A model generated the notes under the pieces. The model ran no database searches. It was not told the origin of the DNA and was given only the letters and a program-made list of their open reading frames with translations. Shown here piece after piece: positions 47,005 to 57,205 of a DNA stretch of 64,000 nt. The position numbers and the translations under genes are program-made. Numbering within the stretch: position 1 is the stretch's first letter; every line of letters starts with the position of its first letter. The stretch spans positions 4,121,015 through 4,185,014 of the forward strand of contig CACVBU010000865.1 of NCBI GenBank assembly GCA_902728285.1, read 5' to 3'. The stretch comes from Clytia hemisphaerica. Taxonomy: Eukaryota; Cnidaria; Hydrozoa; Leptothecata; Clytiidae.

Positions 47005-47290
47005 TTATTTTATAAGAGCAAACTATATAAGAACATAATGCTTCGATGGCCAAAATGTTAAGAACAAGTTAATAACATTTTAAGGCTTTGTAGACTCAAA
47101 AACGCCCTATTTCTTAGGAAATTGGTCAAAAATATTTGTAACTGCCGCAGGCCTGCATAAAACCCAACCACGTTGACTTCTTACTGTTGTCTAATGAAAA
47201 GACTGGACATCAGTAACAATACTCACAAAATGATCAAAATAAGAACATAATTATTAAGAACATTTTTAGGCTTAAAACTCAAAAAGTGTC
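47005..47290. repeat. AAGAACA-family repeat with small insertion
   Basis: TATAAGAACATAATGCTTCG, GGCCAAAATGTTAAGAACAA and TTTTAGGCTTAAAACTCAAA are present. About 85 unrelated bases interrupt the middle (about 47135-47220). Confidence 0.55.
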
Positions 47291-47415
47291 AAAGTCTTTC
47301 TTCTTCTCCTCTCGTCCACGCACCATCTTGTTGGAAAAGCTATCCTTATCCGTCTCGTTTTTAAAACGATAATGATCAAACTTTCTCAATCCCCTCCCTG
47401 ATAAATATTTCTTTT

Positions 47416-47438
47416 TCTCTCTCTCTCTCTCTCTCTCC
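47416..47438. repeat. (CT)n microsatellite
   Basis: About eleven CT units followed by a C run. Confidence 0.9.
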
Positions 47439-48273
47439 CCCACCCGTAACAATAGAATGATATTCTTCTTTTGTTCTGTTATAATATTATTAGATCCGTC
47501 TCTATTATTTCTGCATTAAATTTTTTCTGATTATGTTATGTTTTGTAACATTTTACAGTACTCCACTTTCATTCTTTACTTTACTTATTAATTTCGCCTT
47601 AGCGAAAGTATTACAATCAGCATTATGCGGCGGCGGTGAGGAAAAAAGATTAGAAAACGAAAGTACTCGATACGGTGGACGAACTCACTAAATTTAATTT
47701 ACAAATTACACGCTCGTATAACCACGAACGGTTTTCTTTGGATTACGTTATATATCTTTGTGTCTTTAGCTTCACAGTTTGGATTTTTTCTTTATTTTCT
47801 ATATGTATATAAGCATATACTTTATAAGAATCAAATCAATAACTCTTGATAGACGTTAATATACCTTTCGGGAATTAGTTTTTACAAAGTAAACAAGGAA
47901 TGGCGCGCAATATAACCACCCTAAAACCGTCCCAGTCTTTTTTTCAAAATGAAAATCAGAGAAGTTGGGTAAACTTAACATCAAAGGATAATTCACTTTT
48001 AAGGTAAATTAATTATACCGAAATTATACCTAATTAATAGGGATTCACACCTTGTAAGGAAATTACATTTCATAATTTTATGTAAGTTTATGTAATCAAG
48101 TTCAAATCGTGGAGAAAACAAGCGCTGACCATATGTTAAGTAAAATCTTTAAATATCTTCTGCATAATAAATGAATAATGAGAATATTTTTTCAAAGTTT
48201 TACCCCTGGCTTCAATGAGGATTATCATCTAAAAAGTTTTTATTTTTTTACTCTCGTCCGTGAAATGCATGGC
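47439..48273. other. AT-rich spacer, no gene seen
   Basis: No supported feature. Confidence 0.4.
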
Positions 48274-48568
48274 TACACGTTTTTTTTTTTATAAGGAACA
48301 CGTTTATAAGGAACTCGAGGCTGAAAATGGTTCAAAAAATAAGGAATTGTTAAGGAACTGTTCAGGCTGAGGATAAGTGGATTTGAAAATAATGTACCTA
48401 ATTGGGACTAATTTGACCAAATTTTGATCTTTCAAGGGGCAAAAAGTTCAAAATCTCCTATGTAGTAAGGAACTCGATAAGGAACTTTGAGACTGAAATT
48501 CTCTGAAAAAATAAGGAACTCCAGGCTCAGAGCAAAGTTAAGGTTCCTTATAAAAAAAAAAACGTGTA
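48274..48568. mobile_element. TACACG(T)n MITE, AAGGAAC family (copy 1)
   Basis: The ends TACACGTTTTTTTTTTTATA and the inverse ATAAAAAAAAAAACGTGTA enclose AAGGAAC words: ATAAGGAACACG, TTTATAAGGAACTC, GAGGCTGAAAATGGTTC, TAAGGAATTGTTAAGGAACT and CAGGCTGAGGATAAG. Confidence 0.85.
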
Positions 48569-48599
48569 CCCCACAACTTAGCCCAATTGGCTACCCCAA

Positions 48600-48995
48600 T
48601 TAGCTCTAGTTTAGACGGCCCACTTTTCGCCATGCCTATTCTAATTGTGAATTAAAGAGGGCATAAAGTGGGCTGTCTAAAGTCGATGCATAGCCTTTTG
48701 ACGTTAATGCAATGACTTCTTTCAACCTTTTCCAAGCAAAGATTTTAACTGCCGACTTGGTGCCCACTTTCTGCCTACTCTGACAATTAGAATAGGCAGG
48801 GCAGAAAGTTGGACTTCTAAACTAGACCTTAGCTTTAGTTTAGACGGCCGACACAAAGTTGGTTGTTAAAATCTTTGCTTGCATTGACGTCAAAAGAGGG
48901 CTATGCATCGACTTTAGACAGCCCACTTTATGCCCTCTTTAATTCACAATTAGAATAGGCAGGGAAGAAAATCGGCCGTCTAAACTAGAGCTAAG
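48600..48995. mobile_element. Double foldback with TTAGCTCTAGTTTAGACGGCC ends
   Basis: Two copies of one MITE lie head to head. The left one ends near 48825 (CTTCTAAACTAGACCTTAGC) and the right starts near 48830 (TTAGCTTTAGTTTAGACGGC) and ends GGCCGTCTAAACTAGAGCTA. The two halves are reverse complements in long blocks (GAATTAAAGAGGGCATAAAG and GTCGATGCATAGCC). Confidence 0.75.
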
Positions 48996-49510
48996 CTACC
49001 CTGATTTTTAGACCAACCCACAATAACAAGCTAGGAACACTTCGCGAACCCTAACTAAAACACCCAATTTCTCAGAAAAAGCTCACAAAATTGTGACAAT
49101 AAGAACATTTTTAGGCTAAATTATTAAGAACATCGCTTCAAAAATTTATATGTTCTTATAAAGAAAACATGTATCTACTTTTATCATTAAGAAAATGTGA
49201 AGTCATTTGAACGAAGGTACTTAAAATAGAATGGTCCTCTCTTCTAGAAAGGAATCGAAATTTTTTTTAAATTGATAACTTGCTATCTTGTTATCATGTA
49301 AGGTAAAAATAGGCAAAACATTTTGTAATTTCGAAATTTTTCTTCGGTTTTCCTACAATTTTTGGTAAAAATATCAAGAATTTTCTAAGAAAAAACTATA
49401 TTTAAGAACATAAGCCTTCAATGGCCACAAAATATTTTAAGAACAAGTTGAGAACAAGTTAAGGACAATTTGAGGCTTTATGGACTCTAATACACCCAAT
49501 TTGCAGGAAA

Positions 49511-49854
49511 TACACGCCTTTTTTTATAAGAATGGTGTAAATCCATTTCATCATGGATATTCTTAACTTTTTTGGGAAAATCATCTTAAAATATTCTTTT
49601 AGCATTCTTAGGTTAGGACCCTAATTCAAACTAGATTTAACATTTAGTACATACGTCTCATGCATAAAATGGCCTTTTTGAGAAGGAGTGAGCCTTACTT
49701 GGACTTATAATTGAAAATGCTCTAAAAATGGCATTCTTAGCTTGAGTAGCATAATTCCATGATGGTGATATTCTTAGCATTATTCTTAATTTTTTGGCCA
49801 TTTTCATCATGGACATTCTTATAAAGTGTATTTCTTATTTAAAAAAAGGGTGTA
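49511..49854. mobile_element. TACACG(T)n MITE, AAGAAT/ATCATGG family (copy 1)
   Basis: It starts TACACGCCTTTTTTTATAAG and ends AAAAAAAGGGTGTA. The interior has TTTCATCATGGATATTCTTA and GGCCATTTTCATCATGGACA. It matches 54109-54460 closely. Confidence 0.8.
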
Positions 49855-50537
49855 GTAAAAATAGAGGGTTTTAAATTAAGAAGGATTATTGCACCCACGC
49901 TTCGATCGCACATTTTGCATCGAAAGTTATTGTTCTTCGGTAGAAAACACTTTGTTTGTTACTATGTTACTTCATATGCTTTCTCAAAATAGCTGTGATT
50001 TTCTTTGTTCAGCAATGGCTCTTGAAATTTATGTAACCCTATTCATTATAAAAACACTGGTCTGGATGATTTATTGTTAAAAAATAGAGCTTACGTTACA
50101 AAATCGATTTACTATGCATTCGTTTTGATCATGTAATTAGAAAATAGACCAATCCCAAGAGGAGATTTTGGCAACGTGATCAAAAAGTATGCAAATCGCA
50201 ACTTGCCTTTTGTTTGTAACAAAAGAAAATTTAACAAAAAGCTAAAACAATACAATGCCAGACCGGGGTTTTTGTAATGACTACAGTATGATGTAACTTA
50301 ACTCTATAGTTCGGTACCTATAACTTTAGAATAAACAAAATTAGTCTGGGTTACCTGAGTGTCTGCTTTTAACAGGCGATTTTGATGCATTTCAAAAATG
50401 GCTTGTGCTTGAAAATTTAGATATTTCTTGTCAAGTCCGAAATATTCACAATAATTTCATGCAAAAGTGAAACAAAAGTAATGTATACAAATTATGTGAT
50501 TCCTTTTGTCAATGTACCATAGACATTGAATTATGTT

Positions 50538-50750
50538 ATAGGTTTTGTTTTTACATTTCAGACGCATATTTCATTTTGGGTCAATGTCTTCCTATTGTTA
50601 CTTTATGCTGATTATAAATAAATGTTTTTCTTTCCCTCTTTATGACCAATCTTGCTCCATATCCGTGTCAATCCAATGTGAAAAAGCTCGTGAATTAAAA
50701 TTGACGAGTAAGCAAACGATATCACTCTTATCTAAAAACAAAACCTTTAA
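50538..50750 (+). mobile_element. AAAGGTTTTG-family MITE
   Basis: It starts TATAGGTTTTGTTTTTACAT and ends AAAAACAAAACCTTTAA, with the family interior (CAATGTCTTCCTATTGTTA, GACGAGTAAGCAAACG). Confidence 0.75.
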
Positions 50751-50839
50751 ACGAAAAATTATTTTCTCATTTTAGTATTCCTAGCCCAAGTAAAAACGAT
50801 TTTGCAGTGTTGATTTATCTGGGGTGGGGTTCGGATATA

Positions 50840-51123
50840 TACACGTTTTTTTTTTATAAGGAACCTTAACTTTGCTCTGAGCCTGGAGTTCCTTATTTTT
50901 ACAGAGAATTTCAGTCTCAAAGTTCCTTATCGAGTTCCTTACTACATAGGAAATTTTGAACTTTTTGCCCCTTGAAAATTTGGTCAAATTAGTCCCAATA
51001 AGGTACATTATTTTCAAATCCACTTATTCTCAGCCTGAGCAGTTCCTTAACAATTCCTTATTATTTGAACCATTTTCACCTTCGAGTTCCTTATAAACGT
51101 GTTCCTTATAAAAAAAACGTGTA
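50840..51123. mobile_element. TACACG(T)n MITE, AAGGAAC family (copy 2, reversed)
   Basis: It is the reverse complement of the 48274 copy with a few per cent divergence and retains both TACACG(T)n ends. It is followed by a (TATATC)n tract at 51121-51145. Confidence 0.85.
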
Positions 51124-51773
51124 TCTATATCTATATCTATATCTTGGGTGGGGTTGGGAATAATATGCGCCCTCCGAAAACAAAACAAAATCTGATTTTT
51201 GAAGAATTTAAACCTTGCTGATTTCTTATCTTTCTTGGATAAAAAGTTACAGCACTGTTAAGAAACCCATTATTCTTAAATTTATTTTTCAATTTTTGAT
51301 TTTTTTTAATCCTTTAGATTTTGATTAGATGTATAACTTTCTAACATAGAATGAATGTGTGCTGAGAAAATGCCAACAAACTAAAGTATCCACATACTTT
51401 TGAGACATACTTTTTAGCTTAGTTGCAAACAAACTCGGTAAAAATATGATCGCCTTTGCCAAAGACTTTTCGTATTCCCAAAGCAATAAAAGTATTTTGT
51501 TATCAAAAACAAAGGCAAAAATAATGACATCTACGTTATTCCCAAGAGCAATTAAAAATGACAATGGTAATATGCTTTGGCTTAGTTGTACTATAAAACA
51601 GTCCGCCAGATTTTCGTTGTTTTTGCCAGGTAAAAAAAATGAAGCAATGTTTTTATTTGAAAATAAGGGATTCAAAATTTGTTATTGATGTTTGTTTTTC
51701 ATTCACAATTATATTTTTTATAACTGCAAGTAGCTTTTTTTGTTATTTGGATTTTAAACATTTTTTTTCAAAA

Positions 51774-51884
51774 ATGGCAACCTCGTCAAATGCTCCTAGT
51801 CTACTTCACTGGGCTCAGCGTCATCAAAAATTATTAGAAAGCAAAGTTCAAGCAGAAGTAGACTCTAGTCTAGCGTTTGTATAA
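51774..51884 (+). CDS. Short ORF (36 aa) with a paralogue at 30.9 kb
   Basis: ATG 51774 to TAA 51884 encodes MATSSNAPSLLHWAQRHQKL and then LESKVQAEVDSSLAFV. The SxAPSLLHWxxRHQKxxxxKVQxE pattern recurs on the minus strand near 31000 with substitutions between related residues. It may be a first exon or a fragment of a repeated gene. No family recognised. Confidence 0.3.
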   Translation: MATSSNAPSLLHWAQRHQKLLESKVQAEVDSSLAFV

Positions 51885-51933
51885 AGGGAAAACTTGTTGA
51901 ATGGAGGTTATACATCACACTTGACACTCTGAC

Positions 51934-52296
51934 TACACGTTTTTTTTTTTATTAGAACACCTAAAATTTGGCTGAGCCTGGATGTGCTTATTTTTTCAGC
52001 AATTTTCAGCCTTAAATGTTCTTAAATGCGTTCTTAATTTTTCAGACTACAAATCGAAAATATCATGCAAAATAAATAAAAAGTTGGTAAAATTTGGACA
52101 ATATTTGACATTCGATTTTGGAAAATCTATCCCTAAGTTCGGTTAAAACTGCTTGAAAAGGGGAAAAGGATGGATACTTTCTTGTCATTTTTTCCAAACT
52201 GAGGCTGGGCATGTTTTTACGATGTTCTTAATTTTTCAACGAATTTTAGCCTAAATGTTCTTATAAACTAGGTTCTAATAAAAAATAAAACGTGTA
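51934..52296. mobile_element. TACACG(T)n MITE, third family
   Basis: The ends TACACGTTTTTTTTTTATTA and AATAAAAAATAAAACGTGTA enclose ATTAGAACACC, GCTGAGCCTGG, GTTCTTAAATGCGTTCTTAA and GAATTTTAGCCTAAATGTTC. The interior differs from the AAGGAAC family but uses the same word order. Confidence 0.75.
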
Positions 52297-52305
52297 TCGT
52301 TATGG

Positions 52306-52721
52306 TGACTTTTGTTCGTTCGTTCGTTCGTTACCAGCTTTTCTCGGGATTGGCTCATTATTTTTTTCTGATTTTTTGGAAAGTGATGTAAAATGGTAAT
52401 TCTCAAAACGTAACGGAGCCCGATTTTCAAAAAAAAATTTCAGGCCGAAAATGCTGGAAATATGCCGGAAAAACCGGTTTTTTGGCATTTTCTCGAGATT
52501 TCGTCACCAGTCTATCCCGATTCAAGCATGATTCTTGATTTTTGTTACCGGGACTTTCTATTTCTTTTTTCCCTACTCCCCTTCCCTCTCCCCCCCCCCC
52601 ATCAACATGATGAAATTTAATGCGTTATGTTATGCTTTTTCGCTAAACGCTATATATTTTCCGACTGATTGTTTTCATTTTTCTCCCTATTGCTATCTAA
52701 CTTTCATCATCAGGTAGGTCC
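52306..52721. repeat. GGACCTACC-family repeat with short (TTCG)5
   Basis: (TTCG)n followed by TTACCAGCTTTTCTCGGGAT matches the family. The right end is CAGGTAGGTCC at 52711-52721. The left end directly abuts the TACACG MITE. Confidence 0.6.
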
Positions 52722-52839
52722 ATTCAGCACCTAGTTTGTTATCATTGACCCAATTCAAAATTCAGGCACTAGATATTGAAAAGAGCTCTATATAGCAAAC
52801 CAAAAATTGCTGACTTGAAGCTGGTACTTTTAAGGGCTA

Positions 52840-53044
52840 CTTAGCTAGACTACACAATATATTGGTGAACAATATTTGACAATATAGTTTTTGGACAGTA
52901 ATGTACGGAATAAATAACAGGTGCTCTACTATAAAATGGAATTTTCTTTCTGTAAACAATCCCCCTATATTGTTGGAATATTGCAAATCGAGCTGACAAT
53001 ATATTGTCAATATATTGCCTGACAATATGTAGGCTATTTAGCTC
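52840..53044. mobile_element. CAATATATTG-reiterating element
   Basis: The ends TTAGCTAGACTACACAATAT and CAATATGTAGGCTATTTAGC are imperfect inverted repeats. GACAATATATTG words recur near both ends. Confidence 0.5.
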
Positions 53045-53271
53045 TTTAGGAGAAAGTAATCGATTCCTACGGTAAAATAATAATCGTTTAACACCCTTCA
53101 ATTATTTCATTTAGAGTAACACATATTTGGCGAAGTATCAATCAAACAAAAGATTCATCTTAACTTTGGACACACCTATTAGTAAGTTCTTTTGTTAACA
53201 TCAGCCCCTACGCACAGTATCACAACTATTTTTTAATGAAAAGGTCACGGTTTCCGGGGAAGAATTTCTTT

Positions 53272-53508
53272 CCGTTAAAGTTTTATTCTTGCATAAATGT
53301 TCACGTTTCATATCAGACACATATTTCATATCAGGACAGTGTCTGCTTATTGTTATATTATGCTGATGTAAGTAAAAAATGTTTTTCTTTTCCTCTTTCT
53401 GACCAATCTTGCTCCACATCTGTGTCAATCCAATGTGAAAATGCTTGTGAATTAAAATTGATGAGTAAGCAAACGATATCACTCTTATTTGAAAACAAAA
53501 CCTTTAAG
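53272..53508 (+). mobile_element. AAAGGTTTTG-family MITE
   Basis: Nearly complete copy: TTAAAGTTTTATTCTTGCAT on the left, the family interior, and GAAAACAAAACCTTTAAG on the right. Confidence 0.75.
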
Positions 53509-54108
53509 ATTAAGATTATTATACTGTAAAATGTGTTATTTTTATATTTAACTTAGATAATGAGATCTTCACGAAAAAAATTGTTTTTCGGAAGTCGTGG
53601 CCCATTTGAGAGTGAAGATAATTGATTTTCTTGATTTTGGCAACCTTTTAAAAGGAAGGATTTACTTATTTGTAACCCTTACTTTTTTCTTAGCCTTCTC
53701 AGATATCTGAGGCTGGAATTGTTATCAATTTGTTTTTAGGTTCTAACTATAATTTAAACATCGTGTTCTTATAAATAGCCTGTATTTTAACTTCCGAAAT
53801 TTAGACTGTGAGAACGTTCACTTAAAATCGTGGACTTTCTACGCCTGTGATAGCTTTTTACACCTTTAAGTTGTTTGGGTTGTGCCTTTATCATCCCGCC
53901 CCCAGCCCTCGCTACTTGTAATAGCAAAAACTCAAAAAGATGAATATATTTTTTAGCACCTCACCAAAAACGCGGATTTTTCATAAAAAAAGAGGGGGAT
54001 AGGAAGGAAGGGGGATAGTTTAAGAAGGGGGGGCTTACATATATATTGTAGATTATTTTCAATCACTTATGAAATTTAGTCTTCATGAAAGAAAGTTTTC
54101 TAATAGAG

Positions 54109-54460
54109 TACACGCTTTTTTTTTATAAGAATGGTGTAAATCCATTTCATCATGGATATTCTTAACTTTTTTGGGAAAATCATCCTAAAATATTCTTACA
54201 GCACATTCTTAGGTTAGGATCCTAATTCATACTAGATTTAACATTTAGTACATACGTCTCAAGCATAAAATGGCACTTTTGTAAAAGGAGTGAGCCTTAC
54301 TTGGGGATAATTGATAATTGATAATGCTCTTAAAATTGCATTTTTAGCCTCAGTAGCATATTTCCATGATGGTGAAATTCTTAGCATATTATTAATTTTT
54401 TGGCCATTTTCATCATGGACATTCTTATAAAGTGTATTCTTATAAAAAAAAAAGCGTGTA
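54109..54460. mobile_element. TACACG(T)n MITE, AAGAAT/ATCATGG family (copy 2)
   Basis: The ends TACACGCTTTTTTTTTATAA and TTATAAAAAAAAAAGCGTGT(A) are inverted. The interior matches 49511-49854. Confidence 0.85.
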
Positions 54461-55324
54461 GTCTGAATCAAAAAGAAGAAAGAAGTTTAATATTTCGCTT
54501 TCTCTCTCTAAAGATATTTCACATATATTTGTTAGCTATTTTTGTCCAAAATCCTTTTGGGATAGGAATTCAGGGATAGAAATTTTTAAGAAAGTCCTAA
54601 AGTCCCGAAATATCAAAGTTCCGAAGAAAGAAATTACACCAACCCAGTCCCGAAGTCCTGAATTGAAATATATCAATATTCTATCAGAAAAAAAATTTTT
54701 CACCTACCCCAAGTCCAGAAGTCCCGAATGGAAATTTATCAAAGTTCAGTCTGAAGAAAAGTTACCCCAACCAAAAGTACCAAGGTCCAAGTGTAGGGTA
54801 TATTTTCTAAGCTTCCCAAAGTGCACTATAAGGGTCTAAATCAGCAAAAATGAGAAAAATTGCACTCTAAGGGTGTAAAATTTCGAAGATCTGACCATAT
54901 TTTGCCTGAAAATAGTCAAATATTTTCAAGAAAATGTACCGTAAGGGTAGATTTTTCGCCCAAATTTGCTCAAATTTTGCAAAATTTCTTTTTCTCTGCA
55001 CTGTAAGAGTCCGATTTCAAAGGCCTAATTTTGAGCCGCACGTATGGTTGTTTTTTAATCGAGTGTCCCCCCCCCCACCGGGCCTAATGGTTGGAGTTTT
55101 GAGAAATTTGTGCTTCATAATACCCTAAGCACATTTAGACCAAAATCAGGCTACTTATTAGAGCATCATAAGGGACTTTTTTGAAAGTTGAAAACTTTTA
55201 AATAATTCATGATTGATGAAGAGTGATGGCCCGAAAACCGTCATGCTTGTATATTGATAATGAATCATCCCCTCAAAAAATGTCTTTCATCCGAAAAATT
55301 TGATTATCCTTATCATCCTTCAAA

Positions 55325-55450
55325 AAGTTTTAGTGTTCCCGTTTTATATCAGACACATTTTATCTCAGGCCGGTGTATCTTATTGTTATAATTGTGTTTG
55401 ATTTCGTGCTGTATAAAAAATTGTTTTACATTCCTTCTTTCTAACCAATA
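55325..55450 (+). repeat. AAAGGTTTTG-family MITE, truncated
   Basis: The left half (GTGTTCCCGTTTTATATCAG ... CCTTCTTTCTAACCAAT) stops where the TACACGCTTTTT and microsatellite sequence begins. Confidence 0.55.
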
Positions 55451-55458
55451 CACGCTTT

Positions 55459-55784
55459 TTCGTTCGTTCGTTCGTTCGTTCGTTCGTTCGTTCGTTCGTT
55501 CGTTCGTTCGTTCGTTCGTTCGTTCGTTCGTTCGTTCGTTCGTTCGTTCGTTCGTTCGTTCGTTCGTTCGTTCGTTCGTTCGTTCGTTCGTTCGTTCGTT
55601 CGTTCGTTCGTTCGTTCGTTCGTTAGTTCGTTAGTTCGTTAGTTCGTTAGTTCGTTAGTTCGTTAGTTCGTTAGTTCGTTAGTTCGTTAGTTCGTTAGTT
55701 CGTTAGTTAGTTCGTTAGTTCGTTAGTTCGTGAGTTCGTCCGTCCGTCCGTCCGTCCGTCCGTCCGTCCGTCCGTCCGTCCGTT
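55459..55784. repeat. Compound TTCG / TTAGTTCG / TCCG microsatellite
   Basis: About 41 TTCG units (55459-55622) pass into TTAG-TTCG alternation (55623-55735) and then about 12 TCCG units (55737-55784). It sits at the GTTCG position of a GGACCTACC-family repeat, whose body resumes at 55785 (CTCGATATTGGCTCATTAG). The reading frame through it encodes a RSFV repeat but is not a gene. Confidence 0.95.
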
Positions 55785-56309
55785 CTCGATATTGGCTCAT
55801 TAGTTTTTTCTGATTTTTTGCACAAAGATGCATAACTATAAACCCTCGAATGTAACAGAGCCCGGTTTTCGAAAAAAAATTTTGGGGTAAATTTCAGCTA
55901 AGAAACGGCTAAAAAAGGGTTTTTTAGACTTTGTGAAATATTGGATCATTGTTTTTTCTGACTTTTTGCATGAAAGTTGGTAAAAGATGGCTCAAGCAGA
56001 TTTTTGTTAAAAAAAAGAATTTTTAAGCTCAAAAAACGCATCTTTAAGAATCACTATTAATAAGCATACATCAATGTTCTTAAAATCACTGAATTCTTTT
56101 GATGAGATATGTTTTTTTGCTCACGAAGTCTTGAATATGAAAGAATATTTAAAGAGCATAAAATTTGGTTTCTAAACGTTTTTTTTTATAAGAAACAAAC
56201 GACTAATTTTAATAGATCGTCACTATTTGTGTTCTGAATGATTGTTTAATGGTCACGCTCACGTAGATATCAATTATATATGTGTTAAATGCATAACCAG
56301 GTAGGTCCA
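55785..56309. repeat. GGACCTACC-family repeat downstream of the microsatellite
   Basis: GATTGGCTCATTAG-like sequence, AACAGAGCCCGGTTTTCGAA and a right end CAGGTAGGTCC match the 15514 element. The middle also has AACGTTTTTTTTTATAAGAA at about 56176. Confidence 0.6.
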
Positions 56310-56319
56310 TTAAAGTATC

Positions 56320-56573
56320 ACTTGTTTTTTATAAGAATACACTTTATAAGAATGTCCATGATGAAAATGGCCAAAAAATTAAGAATATGATAAGAATATC
56401 ACCATCATGAAATTTAGCAACTGAATCTAAGAATGCCATTTTTAATGCATTTTAACCTGTTGATTGCCAATTTCGATCTTAATCTAAGAATATCTTTGGA
56501 TGATTTTCGCCAAAAAGTTAAGAATACCCATGATGAAATGAAAAAACACCATTGTTATAAAAAAAGCGTTTAC
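56320..56573. mobile_element. AAGAAT/ATCATGG-family MITE (reversed, diverged)
   Basis: It starts CACTTGTTTTTTATAAGAAT and ends ATAAAAAAAGCGTTTAC. It contains GTCCATGATGAAAATGGCCA and ACCCATGATGAAATG. Confidence 0.65.
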
Positions 56574-56972
56574 TGTATTGCTCCACATCCGTGTTGATTT
56601 ATAATTTAATAAAAAGCTTGCAATTTAAAATTGATGAGTAAGCAAACGATATAAACTTATTTTAAAGGTTTTGTTTTTTTAGAAGCAGGAAAAACTAGAG
56701 CATAAATTGATTGACTTGACTTGCTTTGCCTTTTTTTTTGTCAATAAAAAATTTGAATCAAAACCGTTATACAAAAATAGAAATGAATAATATATTATAT
56801 AGATAATAAATGAGTGGTAAGAATTAAAAACTTGAAAATGTGTACCATAGTGAAATCAACGAGCTGTAACAATTATTGTAATAATTATTACAGCTCACTG
56901 GTGCAATAAAGTCCTAAATTTTCTTGCGTGAATTGTCAAAAAATTTATGGTGATTTTTTGGAGGATTGCTGT

Positions 56973-57148
56973 ACAGTGGAGTCTCCATAACTCGAACACG
57001 CACAGGGAACGCAAATCTGTTCGAGTTATAGAAATTTCGAGTTATGGAGTAAAGTTTACGAGGCATTGTTAACTGAAGGGACCACACAACTCGTTTGTGT
57101 TAAGGAGACATTCGAGTTATAGAGATTCGAGTTATTGAGACTCCCCTC
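56973..57148. mobile_element. Pogo/Tigger-like MITE (ACAGTGGAGTCTC ends)
   Basis: ACAGTGGAGTCTCCATAACT and its inverse (GTTATTGAGACTCCCCT) enclose TCGAGTTAT words. Located 58 bp beyond the stop of the 57206-58009 gene, so it may lie in its 3' UTR. Confidence 0.75.
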
Positions 57149-57205
57149 TTTTTTTCCTTTCCCTTTTTGATGACACATTTCTTCAGACTTTCAGAGTTTT
57201 CTTTT

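Noticed and set aside
55200..55255. Second hammerhead-like motif (TGATGAAGAG ... CCCGAAAACC)
   Set aside because: It lacks the CTGATGA core and a stable stem II, so the evidence is too weak.
55392..55634. Open frame encoding an (RSFV)n protein
   Set aside because: It is a direct translation of the TTCG microsatellite; there is no start context, flanking coding sequence or homologous domain.
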